Shown: positions 8,221 to 16,058, counted from the first letter of the stretch. The stretch is 64,000 bases of DNA from Saccharibacillus endophyticus (GCF_013185185.1 NZ_JAAZWE010000001.1:496001-560000), one strand, 5' to 3'. Numbers and translations: made by a program. Notes: generated by a model from the letters alone, not told the origin.

Positions 8221-9225
8221 GTGAACTATTCGGTACTCGATTACGTGCACGTTTTTAAGGGAGAAACCCCTCAACAAGCGCTGGAAAATACAAAAGAAAC
8301 ATTAGCATTAGCGGATTCCTTGAACTATAAACGATACTGGTTTACGGAGCATCACAACGCAACGACCATATTCAGCATGGCTCCCGATTTATTGATGATG
8401 CTCGCCGGTACGTTGACGAAAAAGATGAACGTCGGAGCAGGAGGCATCATGCTGCCCAATTACAGTCCTTATAAAGTGGCGGAAAACTTTGCGCTATTAG
8501 AAGCATCGTTTCCGGGTCGCGTGGATTTGGGCATGGGACGTGCATCCGGAACGGACATCTTGGCAAAAATCGCACTTCAAATGACCAGAGAGAAAATGAT
8601 TGAGGTAGATACGGCTGATCAGATTCAAGAGATTATTTATCATTTAACGAAATCCTTCCCCGAAGGTCATCCCTTCCAAGCGTTAAAAATCGCTGGAGCA
8701 CCGTATAAGCCAAATATGTTTATGCTAGGCTCATCCGCAGGCGGCTTAAGTTTGGCGGCAAAATTCGGTATGAAATTCGCTTTTGCAGGCCAATTAAACC
8801 CGGGGCAAGACGTGCAATTATTGAACCTTTATAAACAACGCTTCGAAGCGCAAGGCCATAAAGAAAAGCCGTACAGCATTTTATCGAAATTCATTTTCGT
8901 GGCAGACACGGAAGAAGAAGCACAACGAGCGGCCTTGCCGGCTGAAATTAGCTGGATGAAAATGTATATGGGCGTAAAATCAGAAGACTTGCGATTAATG
9001 TCGGTTGAAGAAGCGGCCAACTATGAATTTACTCCATATGAACTGGATATCCGTGAACAAAATAAAGGACGCTTTATCATAGGGAATTCCGAGCAAGTCA
9101 AGACGGAAATTCAAGAACTTGAACGCACAGCACATATTGACGAGATTATGATCGCGGATTGGTATGCGGATCAGCGTACGCGATTAAAAGGATATGCGTT
9201 ATTGGCTGAATTGATGAAAGCATAA
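8221..9225 (+). CDS. LLM class flavin-dependent oxidoreductase, MsnO8-like
   Basis: 334 residues of the bacterial luciferase-like TIM-barrel family. The sequence carries YWFTEHHN early on, GAGGIMLPNYSPYKVAE, then GRVDLGMGRASG, all typical of the single-component LLM group often annotated MsnO8. Such enzymes bind FMN or F420 and oxygenate small substrates; the substrate here is unknown. The GTG at 8221 follows GGGAGATGAC. It lies between the nitroreductase and two NtaA-type monooxygenases on the same strand, and is AT-rich like the MarR and nitroreductase genes. Confidence 0.85.
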   Translation: MNYSVLDYVHVFKGETPQQALENTKETLALADSLNYKRYWFTEHHNATTIFSMAPDLLMMLAGTLTKKMNVGAGGIMLPNYSPYKVAENFALLEASFPGRVDLGMGRASGTDILAKIALQMTREKMIEVDTADQIQEIIYHLTKSFPEGHPFQALKIAGAPYKPNMFMLGSSAGGLSLAAKFGMKFAFAGQLNPGQDVQLLNLYKQRFEAQGHKEKPYSILSKFIFVADTEEEAQRAALPAEISWMKMYMGVKSEDLRLMSVEEAANYEFTPYELDIREQNKGRFIIGNSEQVKTEIQELERTAHIDEIMIADWYADQRTRLKGYALLAELMKA

Positions 9226-9279
9226 TGGCTCTAGATACACAATCATCTTAATGATTCGAGTCGGAAAGAAGGCATATCC

Positions 9280-10671
9280 ATGAATAACGTAAAAAAAAGT
9301 GAATCATCCGCAGGCAAGCCGGAAACGAAAAACAAGCATATGATCTTGGGAGCGGTCCTCGGAAACAACTTCGGTTCGCATCCTGCCGCATGGCGGATGC
9401 CGCACGCGGACCTTGGGTCATACACTAATATTGATGCTATCGTGAAACAGGCACGGTCAGCCGAACGGGGAGGAATGCAGTTCCTCTTCCTGCCCGAACG
9501 TCTTTTCCTGCAAGGCGATCTTTCCAAGGCACCGCCTTTGTTCAACATCGATCCGATCATTACCCTTTCGGCCGTGGCTCAGGCAACCGAAAAGATCGGA
9601 CTGATGGGCACGGCGTCCACCTCCTTCACCGAGCCGTACCTGCTGGCCCGCCAATTCAAGGCCCTCGACGTGATCAGCCGCGGACGGGCCGGATGGAATG
9701 CCGTACCGAGCTACGAACCCGTTGCTTTCGCGAATTTCGGCAAGGTTCCGCCTCTCCGGGAGAATAAGTACGAGCGTCTCCACGAAGTGGTGCAGATCGT
9801 CCAGGCGCTGTGGGGAAGCTGGGGATACGAAGCGGGCCGGCCCGACCCGAACGGCATGTTCGCTGACCCGGCCCATATTCGTCCGATCGACCTTCAAGGC
9901 AAGCACGTCGGAGCGCGCGGACCGCTTCCCATCCCTCCGTCCGAGCAGGGACAGCCGGTCATTATGATGCCTGCCAGCAGCGGTTACGGCTTGCAAGCTG
10001 CCGGCATGTACGCCAACGTCGTTGTCGGAATGCCATCGACGATCCAAGAAAGCCGGGCCATCCGTCGGGCTCTGCAAGAAGCTGCCGTACAGGCGGGCCG
10101 AGATCCCGAAGAAATCAAATTCGTTGTATTCGCCGGCTTCACAGTCGGCGAAACGAAGCGGAAAGCCCTCGATGCACGGCGCGCGCTCGACGACAGAACG
10201 GATATCCGAGGACCATTGTCACATCTAGGCGCGTATCTCGGCTTGCGTGAGGAAATCGCTCTCCCTGACGCCCCTCTCACGGCTGCGCAGCTCGCCTCCG
10301 TTCGGGCGAATCCGCAAGACGCACGTTCCATTTTGGCAGTCAAGCTGGCTAAAGCAGGATGGTCGCCCCGTGACATCCTCGCCCATGGGGTGTTCGAGGC
10401 TACACCTACTATAGTCGGCACCGCCGAGGAAGCTGCCGACTACCTTCAGGAATGGTTTGAAGCCGGAGCCGCGGACGGATTCGTGACAAACTTCGACGAC
10501 TTCCACACGGGGATCGACGAATTCGTCGATCGCGTCGTTCCCGTCCTGCGCGAACGCGGCCTTTTTCTCGACGGATATGAGGGGAAAACTCTCCGTGACC
10601 ACTTAAGTCTGCCCGAGCAGTACGGACTAGATCCCCGTATTGCAAATGAATCGACCGGAGGCGCCCTTTGA
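9280..10671 (+). CDS. NtaA/DmoA family FMN-dependent monooxygenase
   Basis: 463 residues, the usual length of the NtaA/SnaA/DmoA/SoxA monooxygenases, which use FMNH2 supplied by a separate reductase to attack C-S or C-N bonds (nitrilotriacetate, dimethylsulfide, dibenzothiophene and similar). Typical motifs: LLARQFKALDVISRGRAGWNAVPS, then ADPAHIRPIDLQGKH, then GQPVIMMPASSGYGLQAA, and the C-terminal GAADGFVTNFDDF. ATG at 9280 with GAAAGAAGG upstream. Its base composition is clearly GC-richer than the genes on both sides, though it shares their direction, so it probably arrived separately. The substrate is unknown. Confidence 0.88.
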   Translation: MNNVKKSESSAGKPETKNKHMILGAVLGNNFGSHPAAWRMPHADLGSYTNIDAIVKQARSAERGGMQFLFLPERLFLQGDLSKAPPLFNIDPIITLSAVAQATEKIGLMGTASTSFTEPYLLARQFKALDVISRGRAGWNAVPSYEPVAFANFGKVPPLRENKYERLHEVVQIVQALWGSWGYEAGRPDPNGMFADPAHIRPIDLQGKHVGARGPLPIPPSEQGQPVIMMPASSGYGLQAAGMYANVVVGMPSTIQESRAIRRALQEAAVQAGRDPEEIKFVVFAGFTVGETKRKALDARRALDDRTDIRGPLSHLGAYLGLREEIALPDAPLTAAQLASVRANPQDARSILAVKLAKAGWSPRDILAHGVFEATPTIVGTAEEAADYLQEWFEAGAADGFVTNFDDFHTGIDEFVDRVVPVLRERGLFLDGYEGKTLRDHLSLPEQYGLDPRIANESTGGAL

Positions 10672-10794
10672 TAGACTGGAAAATTGTCTCTAAAGATTGT
10701 AGATAGTATAGAACGTTTGACACGTTATTGTTTATTTATTTTGAGTCCTATCGGCAAGTAGATACCATATAAAAATAAATTAGGGGGGTTGTTT

Positions 10795-12126
10795 ATGTCC
10801 GAAAAAAAACAAATGCTGCTTGGTTTAGGATTTACGGGGGCATACGGGGCAAGTGCCAAAGCTTGGAAAAGCGAAGGCGTCCATGTGACTACTTATCCAG
10901 ATATTCATGCAGATATTCGCTATGCTCAACTTGCTGAAAAAGGTAAATTTCAATTTCTGTTTGTAGGGGATTTCCCTGGAGCGATACCCGATGATAACAG
11001 GGAAGTGCCATCGATGACGCTTGAACCTATCATTACGGCCACTGCCATATTACAACAAACCAAACACATTGGCGTGGCGTCGACTGTGCACACTCAGTGG
11101 AATAATCCTTTTACGTTAGCACGTCAATTTAAAGGGATAGATTTAATGAGTGGTGGACGTATTGCTTGGAATGCGGTTACGGGATCAAGTCCAAAGGCAG
11201 CAGAGAACTTTGGTGTAAAATTAATGGATAATAGATCACGGTATGAAAGTCATTACGAGTTCGTAGAAACTGTACAGCACTTATGGGCAACATGGGGAAA
11301 AGATGCTCTAAAAGCCGATAAAGAAACCGGTGTCTTTGCGGATTACAGCCAAGTAAAACCTGTTCATATATCCGGTAAACATATACAGGCAAGCGGAGCC
11401 TTGCCCATTCCGCCTTCACCGCAAGGACAACCGGTCATCTTTCACTCTGGTGGATCCCCGAATAGTATAGCGTTTGCAGGACGTTATGCGAGTGCAATGA
11501 TTGGTGAAGTGTGGACGATCGAACAAGGGATTGCTACAAGAAATGCACTACGCCAGGCTGCGATAGACGCGGGTCGAAATCCGGATGAGATTAAATTTAT
11601 CTCAGGACTCATGCCGGTTATTGCCAATTCTAAACGTGAAGCCATAGATCGTCACGCAAGTTTTATGGATGAAAATATCGTAAGACAACGTGCATATCAT
11701 ATCGGAATGATATTAGGAATCAGCTTGACTCCTGAAGATTTGGAACGACCGATCGCACCGGAAGTTTTAGATAAGGTAAAAATCGGCCGTTACTCCGATC
11801 CTCGTACTGAGAATGTTTTAAAAGTGGCGCGTGAAGGTTGGACATTACGCGATGTCATTTATCATTCCGTGATTGATTACCATCCTGCAACATTAGGGGA
11901 TGCAAAAGAAACGGCGGATTACCTAACTGAAGTGTTTGAAAGCGGCGCAGCAGATGGTTTTTGGATACTGCCCGATGCTTATGAAACCGACTTGAAACGT
12001 TTTGTGGAAGAAGTGGTTCCTATTTTACAGGAGCGTGGTATATTCCATGAAGATTATGAGGGAGAGACTTTAAGAGAAAATCTTGGCGTGCCCTATCAGT
12101 ATGGTGTAGATAAACGATTATCTTAA
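10795..12126 (+). CDS. NtaA/DmoA family FMN-dependent monooxygenase (second copy)
   Basis: About 443 residues, same family as the gene at 9280: FTLARQFKGIDLMSGGRIAWNAVTG, FADYSQVKPVHISGKH, GQPVIFHSGGSPNSIAFAG and the GAADGFWILPDAYE end motif. The two differ widely outside these motifs, so they are old paralogues and not a recent duplication. ATG at 10795 with GGGGGG six nt upstream; an in-frame TTG at 10789 is less likely. The gene is AT-rich, unlike its neighbour at 9280. It ends the flavoenzyme block and is followed by a hairpin at 12141. Substrate unknown; sulfur or nitrogen scavenging is plausible. Confidence 0.88.
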   Translation: MSEKKQMLLGLGFTGAYGASAKAWKSEGVHVTTYPDIHADIRYAQLAEKGKFQFLFVGDFPGAIPDDNREVPSMTLEPIITATAILQQTKHIGVASTVHTQWNNPFTLARQFKGIDLMSGGRIAWNAVTGSSPKAAENFGVKLMDNRSRYESHYEFVETVQHLWATWGKDALKADKETGVFADYSQVKPVHISGKHIQASGALPIPPSPQGQPVIFHSGGSPNSIAFAGRYASAMIGEVWTIEQGIATRNALRQAAIDAGRNPDEIKFISGLMPVIANSKREAIDRHASFMDENIVRQRAYHIGMILGISLTPEDLERPIAPEVLDKVKIGRYSDPRTENVLKVAREGWTLRDVIYHSVIDYHPATLGDAKETADYLTEVFESGAADGFWILPDAYETDLKRFVEEVVPILQERGIFHEDYEGETLRENLGVPYQYGVDKRLS

Positions 12127-12140
12127 TAGAAGTAATACAG

Positions 12141-12170
12141 AGCACAGGCTGAGAAGGGCCTGTGCTTGTT
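12141..12170 (+). terminator. Hairpin after the flavoenzyme block
   Basis: AGCACAGGC and GCCTGTGCT form a perfect 9-bp stem with an 8-nt loop, followed by a short T-rich stretch (TGTTTAT). It lies 14 bp after the stop at 12126. The T tract is weak. Confidence 0.65.
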
Positions 12171-12176
12171 TATGAG

Positions 12177-12366
12177 CGTAAAAAATCAAGTCAAGAAGTA
12201 CCGATGCCGGTCGGTTTCGACGCGGAGGGACGGGAGATTGTTACTTTTCTTCCGGGCAAAGTCGGTAAATACCTGCTGCCTGCCTGGTTATGGGCGCCGG
12301 AGATCGTGGACGATGCAGGCAGGCTGCTGCGCCGTGTCCATGATGCCAGCGTTCCGCTGATCGGAA
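12177..12366 (+). pseudogene. Fragment of an aminoglycoside phosphotransferase-like gene
   Basis: A short open stretch reads VPMPVGFDAEGREIVTFLPG, then LPAWLWAPEIVDDAGRLLRR and VHDASVPL. This is the hinge-to-nucleotide-pocket part of the APH (phosphotransferase) kinase fold; family members are about 250-300 residues and continue with the HGDL/HNDF and DF/W catalytic motifs, which are missing here. The N-lobe before it is missing too. There is no start with a ribosome-binding site. The right end runs into the promoter of the ArsR gene. A remnant is the best reading. Confidence 0.7.
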
Positions 12367-12407
12367 AGCCGCTCGCCGCCATGTACGAGCGAGATTACGA
12401 GCTTATA

Positions 12408-12435
12408 TTGATATATCGGTAAAAATCGATATAAT
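12408..12435 (+). promoter_or_regulatory. ArsR promoter with overlapping operator; likely leaderless transcript
   Basis: TTGATA (12408-12413) and TATAAT (12430-12435) lie 16 bp apart. The ATG of the ArsR gene at 12442 is where transcription should begin, about 7 nt after the -10 box, and there is no ribosome-binding site, so the mRNA is probably leaderless. The inverted repeat TATATCG (12412-12418) / CGATATA (12427-12433) overlaps both boxes and is a candidate ArsR operator. Confidence 0.7.
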
Positions 12436-12441
12436 AAAGAT

Positions 12442-12756
12442 ATGGAACACATTGACATATTCAAAGCTTTATCGAACGAGACTCGCTTGAACATTTTGAA
12501 GTGGCTGAAGGAACCCGAACGGCATTTTCCCGACCAAAGCGCGAACATCCCGAAAGGGGAGGGCTTTGAAGGCGGAGTTTGCGTAGGCGAAATTCAGGAA
12601 AAGGCGAAGATTTCGCAATCGACCGTATCCCACTATCTGAACATGATGCACAAAGCCGGATTGCTGGAATCGGCCCGTTACGGTCAATGGACATACTATA
12701 GACGCAACGAATCGTTTATTCGCCGCTTTATCCGATCGCTCGACACCGAGATCTGA
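12442..12756 (+). CDS. ArsR family transcriptional regulator
   Basis: 104 residues with the ArsR winged helix-turn-helix: IFKALSNETRLNILKWL at the N-terminus, then the recognition segment KISQSTVSHYLNMMHKAGLL and the wing (SARYGQWTYYRRNE). A ~20-residue insertion with a single Cys (GFEGGVCVGEI) lies between the first helices; the CxCxxC arsenic site of classical ArsR is absent, so the signal may be something else. ATG at 12442 immediately follows the promoter. The downstream gene on the same strand is a DUF896 protein 78 bp away; no obvious metal-resistance gene is adjacent. Confidence 0.9.
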   Translation: MEHIDIFKALSNETRLNILKWLKEPERHFPDQSANIPKGEGFEGGVCVGEIQEKAKISQSTVSHYLNMMHKAGLLESARYGQWTYYRRNESFIRRFIRSLDTEI

Positions 12757-12834
12757 CGCGAACGTCATGGAGTTCGAAGTCGCTAACGATACGGAGCGCG
12801 GGACGATCGCCGCGAAATGAAGGGGGACAAATAT

Positions 12835-13083
12835 ATGGTTATTCCGATCTTGGAACGAATTAATGAACTGTCGAAAATGGAGAAAGAAAACGGATTGACC
12901 GAAGAACAGCGGCAGGAACAAACGCATCTTCGCAAAGAATACCTGGGAATCTTCCGCGGTTCGGTTAACGATCTGCTGCTCAATTCCACGATCGTCGATC
13001 CGCTGGGCGACGACGTGACCCCGGAAAAATTGAGAGCGAAACAAAACGAGATCGCTCAAAACAAAGATAACGAATCGCTGTAA
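12835..13083 (+). CDS. DUF896 family protein (YnzC-like), copy 1
   Basis: About 82 residues of the DUF896 family, small helical proteins found across Bacilli (B. subtilis YnzC/YozC), function not established. Family pattern is clear: IPILERINELSK, then RKEYLGIFRGSV, then LLLNSTIVDPLGDDVTPEKL. ATG at 12835 follows AGGGGGAC; an in-frame ATG at 12817 lacks a site. It is one of two paralogues in this window; the other is at 16170, and 38 consecutive nucleotides are identical between them (12982-13019 and 16317-16354). Confidence 0.88.
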   Translation: MVIPILERINELSKMEKENGLTEEQRQEQTHLRKEYLGIFRGSVNDLLLNSTIVDPLGDDVTPEKLRAKQNEIAQNKDNESL

Positions 13084-13095
13084 CTCTTTACATCG

Positions 13096-13136
13096 AACTC
13101 GCCGTATCGCGCCACTGCGATTACGACGAGTTTTTT
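13096..13136 (+). terminator. Terminator after DUF896 copy 1
   Basis: Imperfect stem AACTCGCCGTATCGC / GCGATTACGACGAGTT followed by a run of T from 13131. It lies 12 bp after the stop codon. Confidence 0.7.
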
Positions 13137-13165
13137 CATGTGAAAATTTTTGCTCGGAAAAGGAC

Positions 13166-13228
13166 TTGCCAGAATATCGAATAGCGACTACAATGTTGAT
13201 ACATCAACTGTTGATGTATCAACATTGT
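13166..13228 (+). promoter_or_regulatory. SDR promoter with a 39-bp perfect palindrome operator
   Basis: TTGCCA (13166-13171) and TACAAT (13189-13194) are 17 bp apart. From 13190 to 13228 runs a perfect inverted repeat with two 19-bp arms around one T. It contains two abutting 14-bp palindromes, GTTGATACATCAAC (13195-13208) and GTTGATGTATCAAC (13210-13223). The repeat begins inside the -10 box, so a bound repressor would block transcription. The MarR gene at 14061 is the natural candidate (inference). Confidence 0.85.
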
Positions 13229-13244
13229 AAGAGGAGAATGAATC

Positions 13245-13946
13245 ATGACGAAAACAGCGTTGGTAACAGGCGCGAATAAAGGGATCGGTTTTGAAACGGC
13301 GAAGCATCTGCTGCAAGCGGGATACCGCGTATTGGTAGGCGCGCGCGATCAAGCACGCGGCGAAGCGGCCGTCGCCGAGCTGCAAGCTTTCGGAGACTCG
13401 AAGCTGCTCGTCGTGGACGTTGCCGATCTCGGCAGCATCGATAGAGCCGTCGCGACGATCAACGAACAGTATCCGGAGCTGTCGCTGCTGATCAACAACG
13501 CGGGCATCCCCGGCGATATGCACCGCGTCGGCTGGGAATCGAACGTCGAAGAACTGCGCGAGACGCACCAGGTCAACTTTATCGGACCGTTCGCGTTGTC
13601 GAAAGGATTGCTTCCGCTGTTGATCGCCAACCAAGGCATCATCCAAAACATCACGATTCCGATCGAGCCTCTGTCATTCTTCAATCCGTTCGCGTATTCG
13701 ACGTCCAAAGCGCCTTTGAACGTGATGACGAAGTCGTGGGGCATGGCGTTCGAACAAGAAAACATCCCGGTGCAGATCTTTGCCGTCATGCCGGGAGGCG
13801 TGACCACGGACCTGAACGGCAACATGACCGGCGATTTCATGAAGACGCCGGCTCAAGCCGCCGAGCTGATTACCGGCTTCGTGCTGGACGGCGAGAACCG
13901 TAACGGGCAGGTCATCAACTTCGACGGTACGCTGTCGGTTTATTGA
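13245..13946 (+). CDS. SDR family NAD(P)-dependent oxidoreductase
   Basis: 233 residues of the classical short-chain dehydrogenase family. The cofactor motif TGANKGIG is at residues 8-15, NNAG near 85, and the catalytic pair YSTSK at Tyr151 and Lys155. It probably reduces a carbonyl compound with NADPH, as plant carbonyl reductases do; the substrate is unknown. AGAGGAG precedes the ATG at 13245. The promoter carries a 39-bp palindrome and the gene is followed, after a terminator, by a MarR regulator on the same strand, which suggests inducible detoxification of reactive carbonyls or electrophiles (inference). Confidence 0.9.
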   Translation: MTKTALVTGANKGIGFETAKHLLQAGYRVLVGARDQARGEAAVAELQAFGDSKLLVVDVADLGSIDRAVATINEQYPELSLLINNAGIPGDMHRVGWESNVEELRETHQVNFIGPFALSKGLLPLLIANQGIIQNITIPIEPLSFFNPFAYSTSKAPLNVMTKSWGMAFEQENIPVQIFAVMPGGVTTDLNGNMTGDFMKTPAQAAELITGFVLDGENRNGQVINFDGTLSVY

Positions 13947-13964
13947 TCCTTATCCGATTTAACG

Positions 13965-13995
13965 AAACCCTTTCTCCTCAGGAGAGAGGGTTTTT
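13965..13995 (+). terminator. Terminator after the SDR gene
   Basis: AAACCCTTTCTCC and GGAGAGAGGGTTT pair with a TCA loop and end in five T. Confidence 0.9.
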
Positions 13996-14060
13996 GCTTG
14001 ATTTTGCGTTATAATAAAAGATATCGTAAGCCCGTTCGAAATAAATCCGAGAAAGATGTG

Positions 14061-14507
14061 ATGGTTTTGAGCAAAGATTGGTCGCAGGAATCCGCTCTTT
14101 TATATGAAATCTACCGCGTCAACAACGCGATCAATACGACATTCGATGCCTACATCAGCATCAGCCAGTCGCGCTTCGAGATTCTCGCCCTGATCTACAA
14201 CGAAAGCGAGATCAGCCAAAGCGACCTGCAGCGCAAAGTCACGCTCGACAAAGCGGCCGTCGCCCGTCATCTCAAGCAGCTGGAGGAAAACAAGATCGTG
14301 ACCCGGCGCAAAAAAGACGGGGACAACCGCTCGGTATTCGTTCAGCTGACCGATGCCGGCCGGGAAATGATCGAGACGTCGCAAAAAGAAAAAGAACATT
14401 TCGCGAACGAGCTGCTGGCCGACATGGGCGAAGCGGAACTGGCTCAATTGAAAAAAACGCTGGTTCGGTTGAATCACAACATCGAGCGTATGAGAAAGCA
14501 AAATTAA
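14061..14507 (+). CDS. MarR family transcriptional regulator
   Basis: About 148 residues with the MarR winged helix: QSRFEILALIYNESEISQSDL, recognition segment KVTLDKAAVARHLKQLEENK and wing TRRKKDGDNRSVFVQLTDAG. Starts at GTG 14058, ATG 14061 or TTG 14067 are possible; the upstream GAGAAAG is a weak site and I prefer the ATG. A TATAAT at 14010-14015 may be its own -10 box, between the SDR terminator and the gene. The double GTTGATNNATCAAC palindrome at 13190 is the likely binding site, making this the repressor of the SDR gene (inference from adjacency). Confidence 0.88.
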   Translation: MVLSKDWSQESALLYEIYRVNNAINTTFDAYISISQSRFEILALIYNESEISQSDLQRKVTLDKAAVARHLKQLEENKIVTRRKKDGDNRSVFVQLTDAGREMIETSQKEKEHFANELLADMGEAELAQLKKTLVRLNHNIERMRKQN

Positions 14508-14526
14508 TAATTGTTTTTCGAAAAAG

Positions 14527-14569
14527 AAAAAGTGCAGCAACATGAATCGTCATGCCGCTGCACTTTTTG
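14527..14569. terminator. Bidirectional terminator between MarR and the VOC gene
   Basis: AAAAAGTGCAGC and GCTGCACTTTTT form the stem, with inner ATGA/TCAT pairing. A run on one side and T run on the other let it stop both convergent genes. Confidence 0.85.
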
Positions 14570-14576
14570 CGTCTGC

Positions 14577-14945
14577 TTAAGCCTTACTATGCAGCGTGAT
14601 CCAGTACCCGTCGGGATCGGCAAAGCTAAACGTGCGTCCGAACGGTCCGTCGATCGGAGCCGATACGATCGTTACGCCTGCCGTGGCAAGCTTGTCGTGA
14701 ATCTCTTGAGCATCGGGCGCGTGCAGCCATAATGCAACGCCAAGTCCCGGCTGCGTAACCGAGCGCAGCTCAACGCCCGGCATCGGATCGCGCAGCGCGA
14801 AAGCGATCGGTTTGGTGTCGAAAACGACCGCGTGAGGCGGGCCTGCTTGGGATCGAACGAGACCGAGATGATTCTGATAAAACTGTGCGGAACTTTCAAG
14901 ATCGGTCACCTGAAGCGAAATAAAGTCGGGTCCAATAACGGGCAT
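14577..14945 (-). CDS. VOC (glyoxalase/bleomycin-resistance fold) protein
   Basis: About 122 residues of the vicinal-oxygen-chelate fold: DFISLQVTDLESSAQFYQNH at the N-terminus, a central FALRDPMPGVEL strand pair, and the closing FSFADPDGYWITLH motif with the usual metal-ligand Glu replaced by a polar context. Such proteins bind or degrade small toxic compounds; this one cannot be assigned a substrate. I chose the ATG at 14945 because AAAGGAGA stands just upstream; the frame runs further but is non-coding-like. It is divergent from the esterase gene at 15048, sharing the region with the palindrome at 15008. Confidence 0.85.
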   Translation of the reverse strand: MPVIGPDFISLQVTDLESSAQFYQNHLGLVRSQAGPPHAVVFDTKPIAFALRDPMPGVELRSVTQPGLGVALWLHAPDAQEIHDKLATAGVTIVSAPIDGPFGRTFSFADPDGYWITLHSKA

Positions 14946-14972
14946 GATATTCTCCTTTGCGTACCTATGAAT

Positions 14973-15031
14973 TTGGATTGCGTTTATATGTTCACTATAC
15001 AAGCCCGCTACTGACAGCAGTATGTCAGTAG
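14973..15031 (+). promoter_or_regulatory. Esterase promoter with CTACTGACA-N6-TGTCAGTAG operator
   Basis: TTGGAT (14973-14978) and TATACA (14996-15001), 17 bp apart, form the promoter. The inverted repeat CTACTGACA (15008-15016) / TGTCAGTAG (15023-15031) lies directly downstream, about +1 to +25. The 9-6-9 form is typical of TetR-type operators. No TetR gene is next to it, so the regulator is elsewhere. Confidence 0.7.
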
Positions 15032-15047
15032 TCAAAAGGAGAGACGG

Positions 15048-16058
15048 ATGAAAGCAGTCAAACGAATATCCGCGGCCGTATTGTCGCTGCTGATCGCTAT
15101 TCCGGTTTTGTTTTTCGGCATCGGCTTATTCACACCTGATCCCGCGGCGCATTTGACGAGATGGGCGTTCGGCGGAATCGGCGATCAAGCGCAAGGTTCG
15201 TATGCCCGAATTCCCGAGTTTTCAAGCTTGAGCGAACAGGTCGTCGTACATCGAAACGAAATTTACGATCCTTCATCCCGTTTCGGCCGAATGGATATCT
15301 ATATACCGAAAGATAGCGTAAACAGGCAAAAGCCCGTGCTTTTCTGGGTACACGGCGGAGCTTTTGTGGGAGGAGACAAGAACGGGATCGCCGATTATAT
15401 GACCATGCTTGCCAGCCAAGGGTACATCGTCGCGAATTTGAACTACGAGCTGGCGCCCGAATCCGAATATCCGAAGCCGCTGCTTCAGATCGGAGAGGCC
15501 TATCGCTATATCGAAAAGAACGCTTCAAGGTACGGAGCCGATATGACGCGGATCGCGTTGGGCGGCGACTCGGCGGGCGGGCAGCTGATCGGACAGTTCG
15601 CCAATATGCAGGTCGATCCCGGATACGCGGAGACGATCGGCATAGAACCTTCGATCCGTCCCGATGCTATCAAAGCCGTCGTGTTCTTCTCGGCGCTGCT
15701 GGATGTCGAAAAGTTCGACGAAACGGATTCCGGCATGTCCAACTACTTTTTCAACAAATCGGCTTGGGCTTATTTCGGGAAAAAGAACTGGAAGACGTCG
15801 GCGGAAGCGAAGCAGTCGAATATAACGGGGAATGTAAATGCCGATTATCCGCCGACCTATTTGACCGACGGCAACACGAATTCGTTTCAAAGCCATGCCG
15901 AAGAGCTGCGCGGACAGTTGGAAGCATCGGACGTTCCGGTCGAAGCTGCTTTTTACGAATCGGAGCTTATGCATGAATATCAATTCGATATGAGTAAGGA
16001 TGAGTCGCAGGACAATTACCGCAGAGTTTCTGACTTTTTGGCAAGATATCTGCAATGA
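15048..16058 (+). CDS. Membrane-anchored alpha/beta hydrolase (HSL-type esterase)
   Basis: 336 residues. Residues 7-28 are a hydrophobic segment (signal anchor), so the enzyme is probably held on the outer face of the membrane. The alpha/beta hydrolase core follows with the oxyanion motif HGGAFVGG, the nucleophile Ser175 in GGDSAGG, and a probable catalytic His in LMHEYQF near the C-terminus. This is the hormone-sensitive-lipase/carboxylesterase group that hydrolyses short acyl esters; the natural substrate is unknown. ATG at 15048 with AAAGGAG upstream. A strong inverted repeat sits at its promoter, so expression is likely induced. Confidence 0.85.
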   Translation: MKAVKRISAAVLSLLIAIPVLFFGIGLFTPDPAAHLTRWAFGGIGDQAQGSYARIPEFSSLSEQVVVHRNEIYDPSSRFGRMDIYIPKDSVNRQKPVLFWVHGGAFVGGDKNGIADYMTMLASQGYIVANLNYELAPESEYPKPLLQIGEAYRYIEKNASRYGADMTRIALGGDSAGGQLIGQFANMQVDPGYAETIGIEPSIRPDAIKAVVFFSALLDVEKFDETDSGMSNYFFNKSAWAYFGKKNWKTSAEAKQSNITGNVNADYPPTYLTDGNTNSFQSHAEELRGQLEASDVPVEAAFYESELMHEYQFDMSKDESQDNYRRVSDFLARYLQ

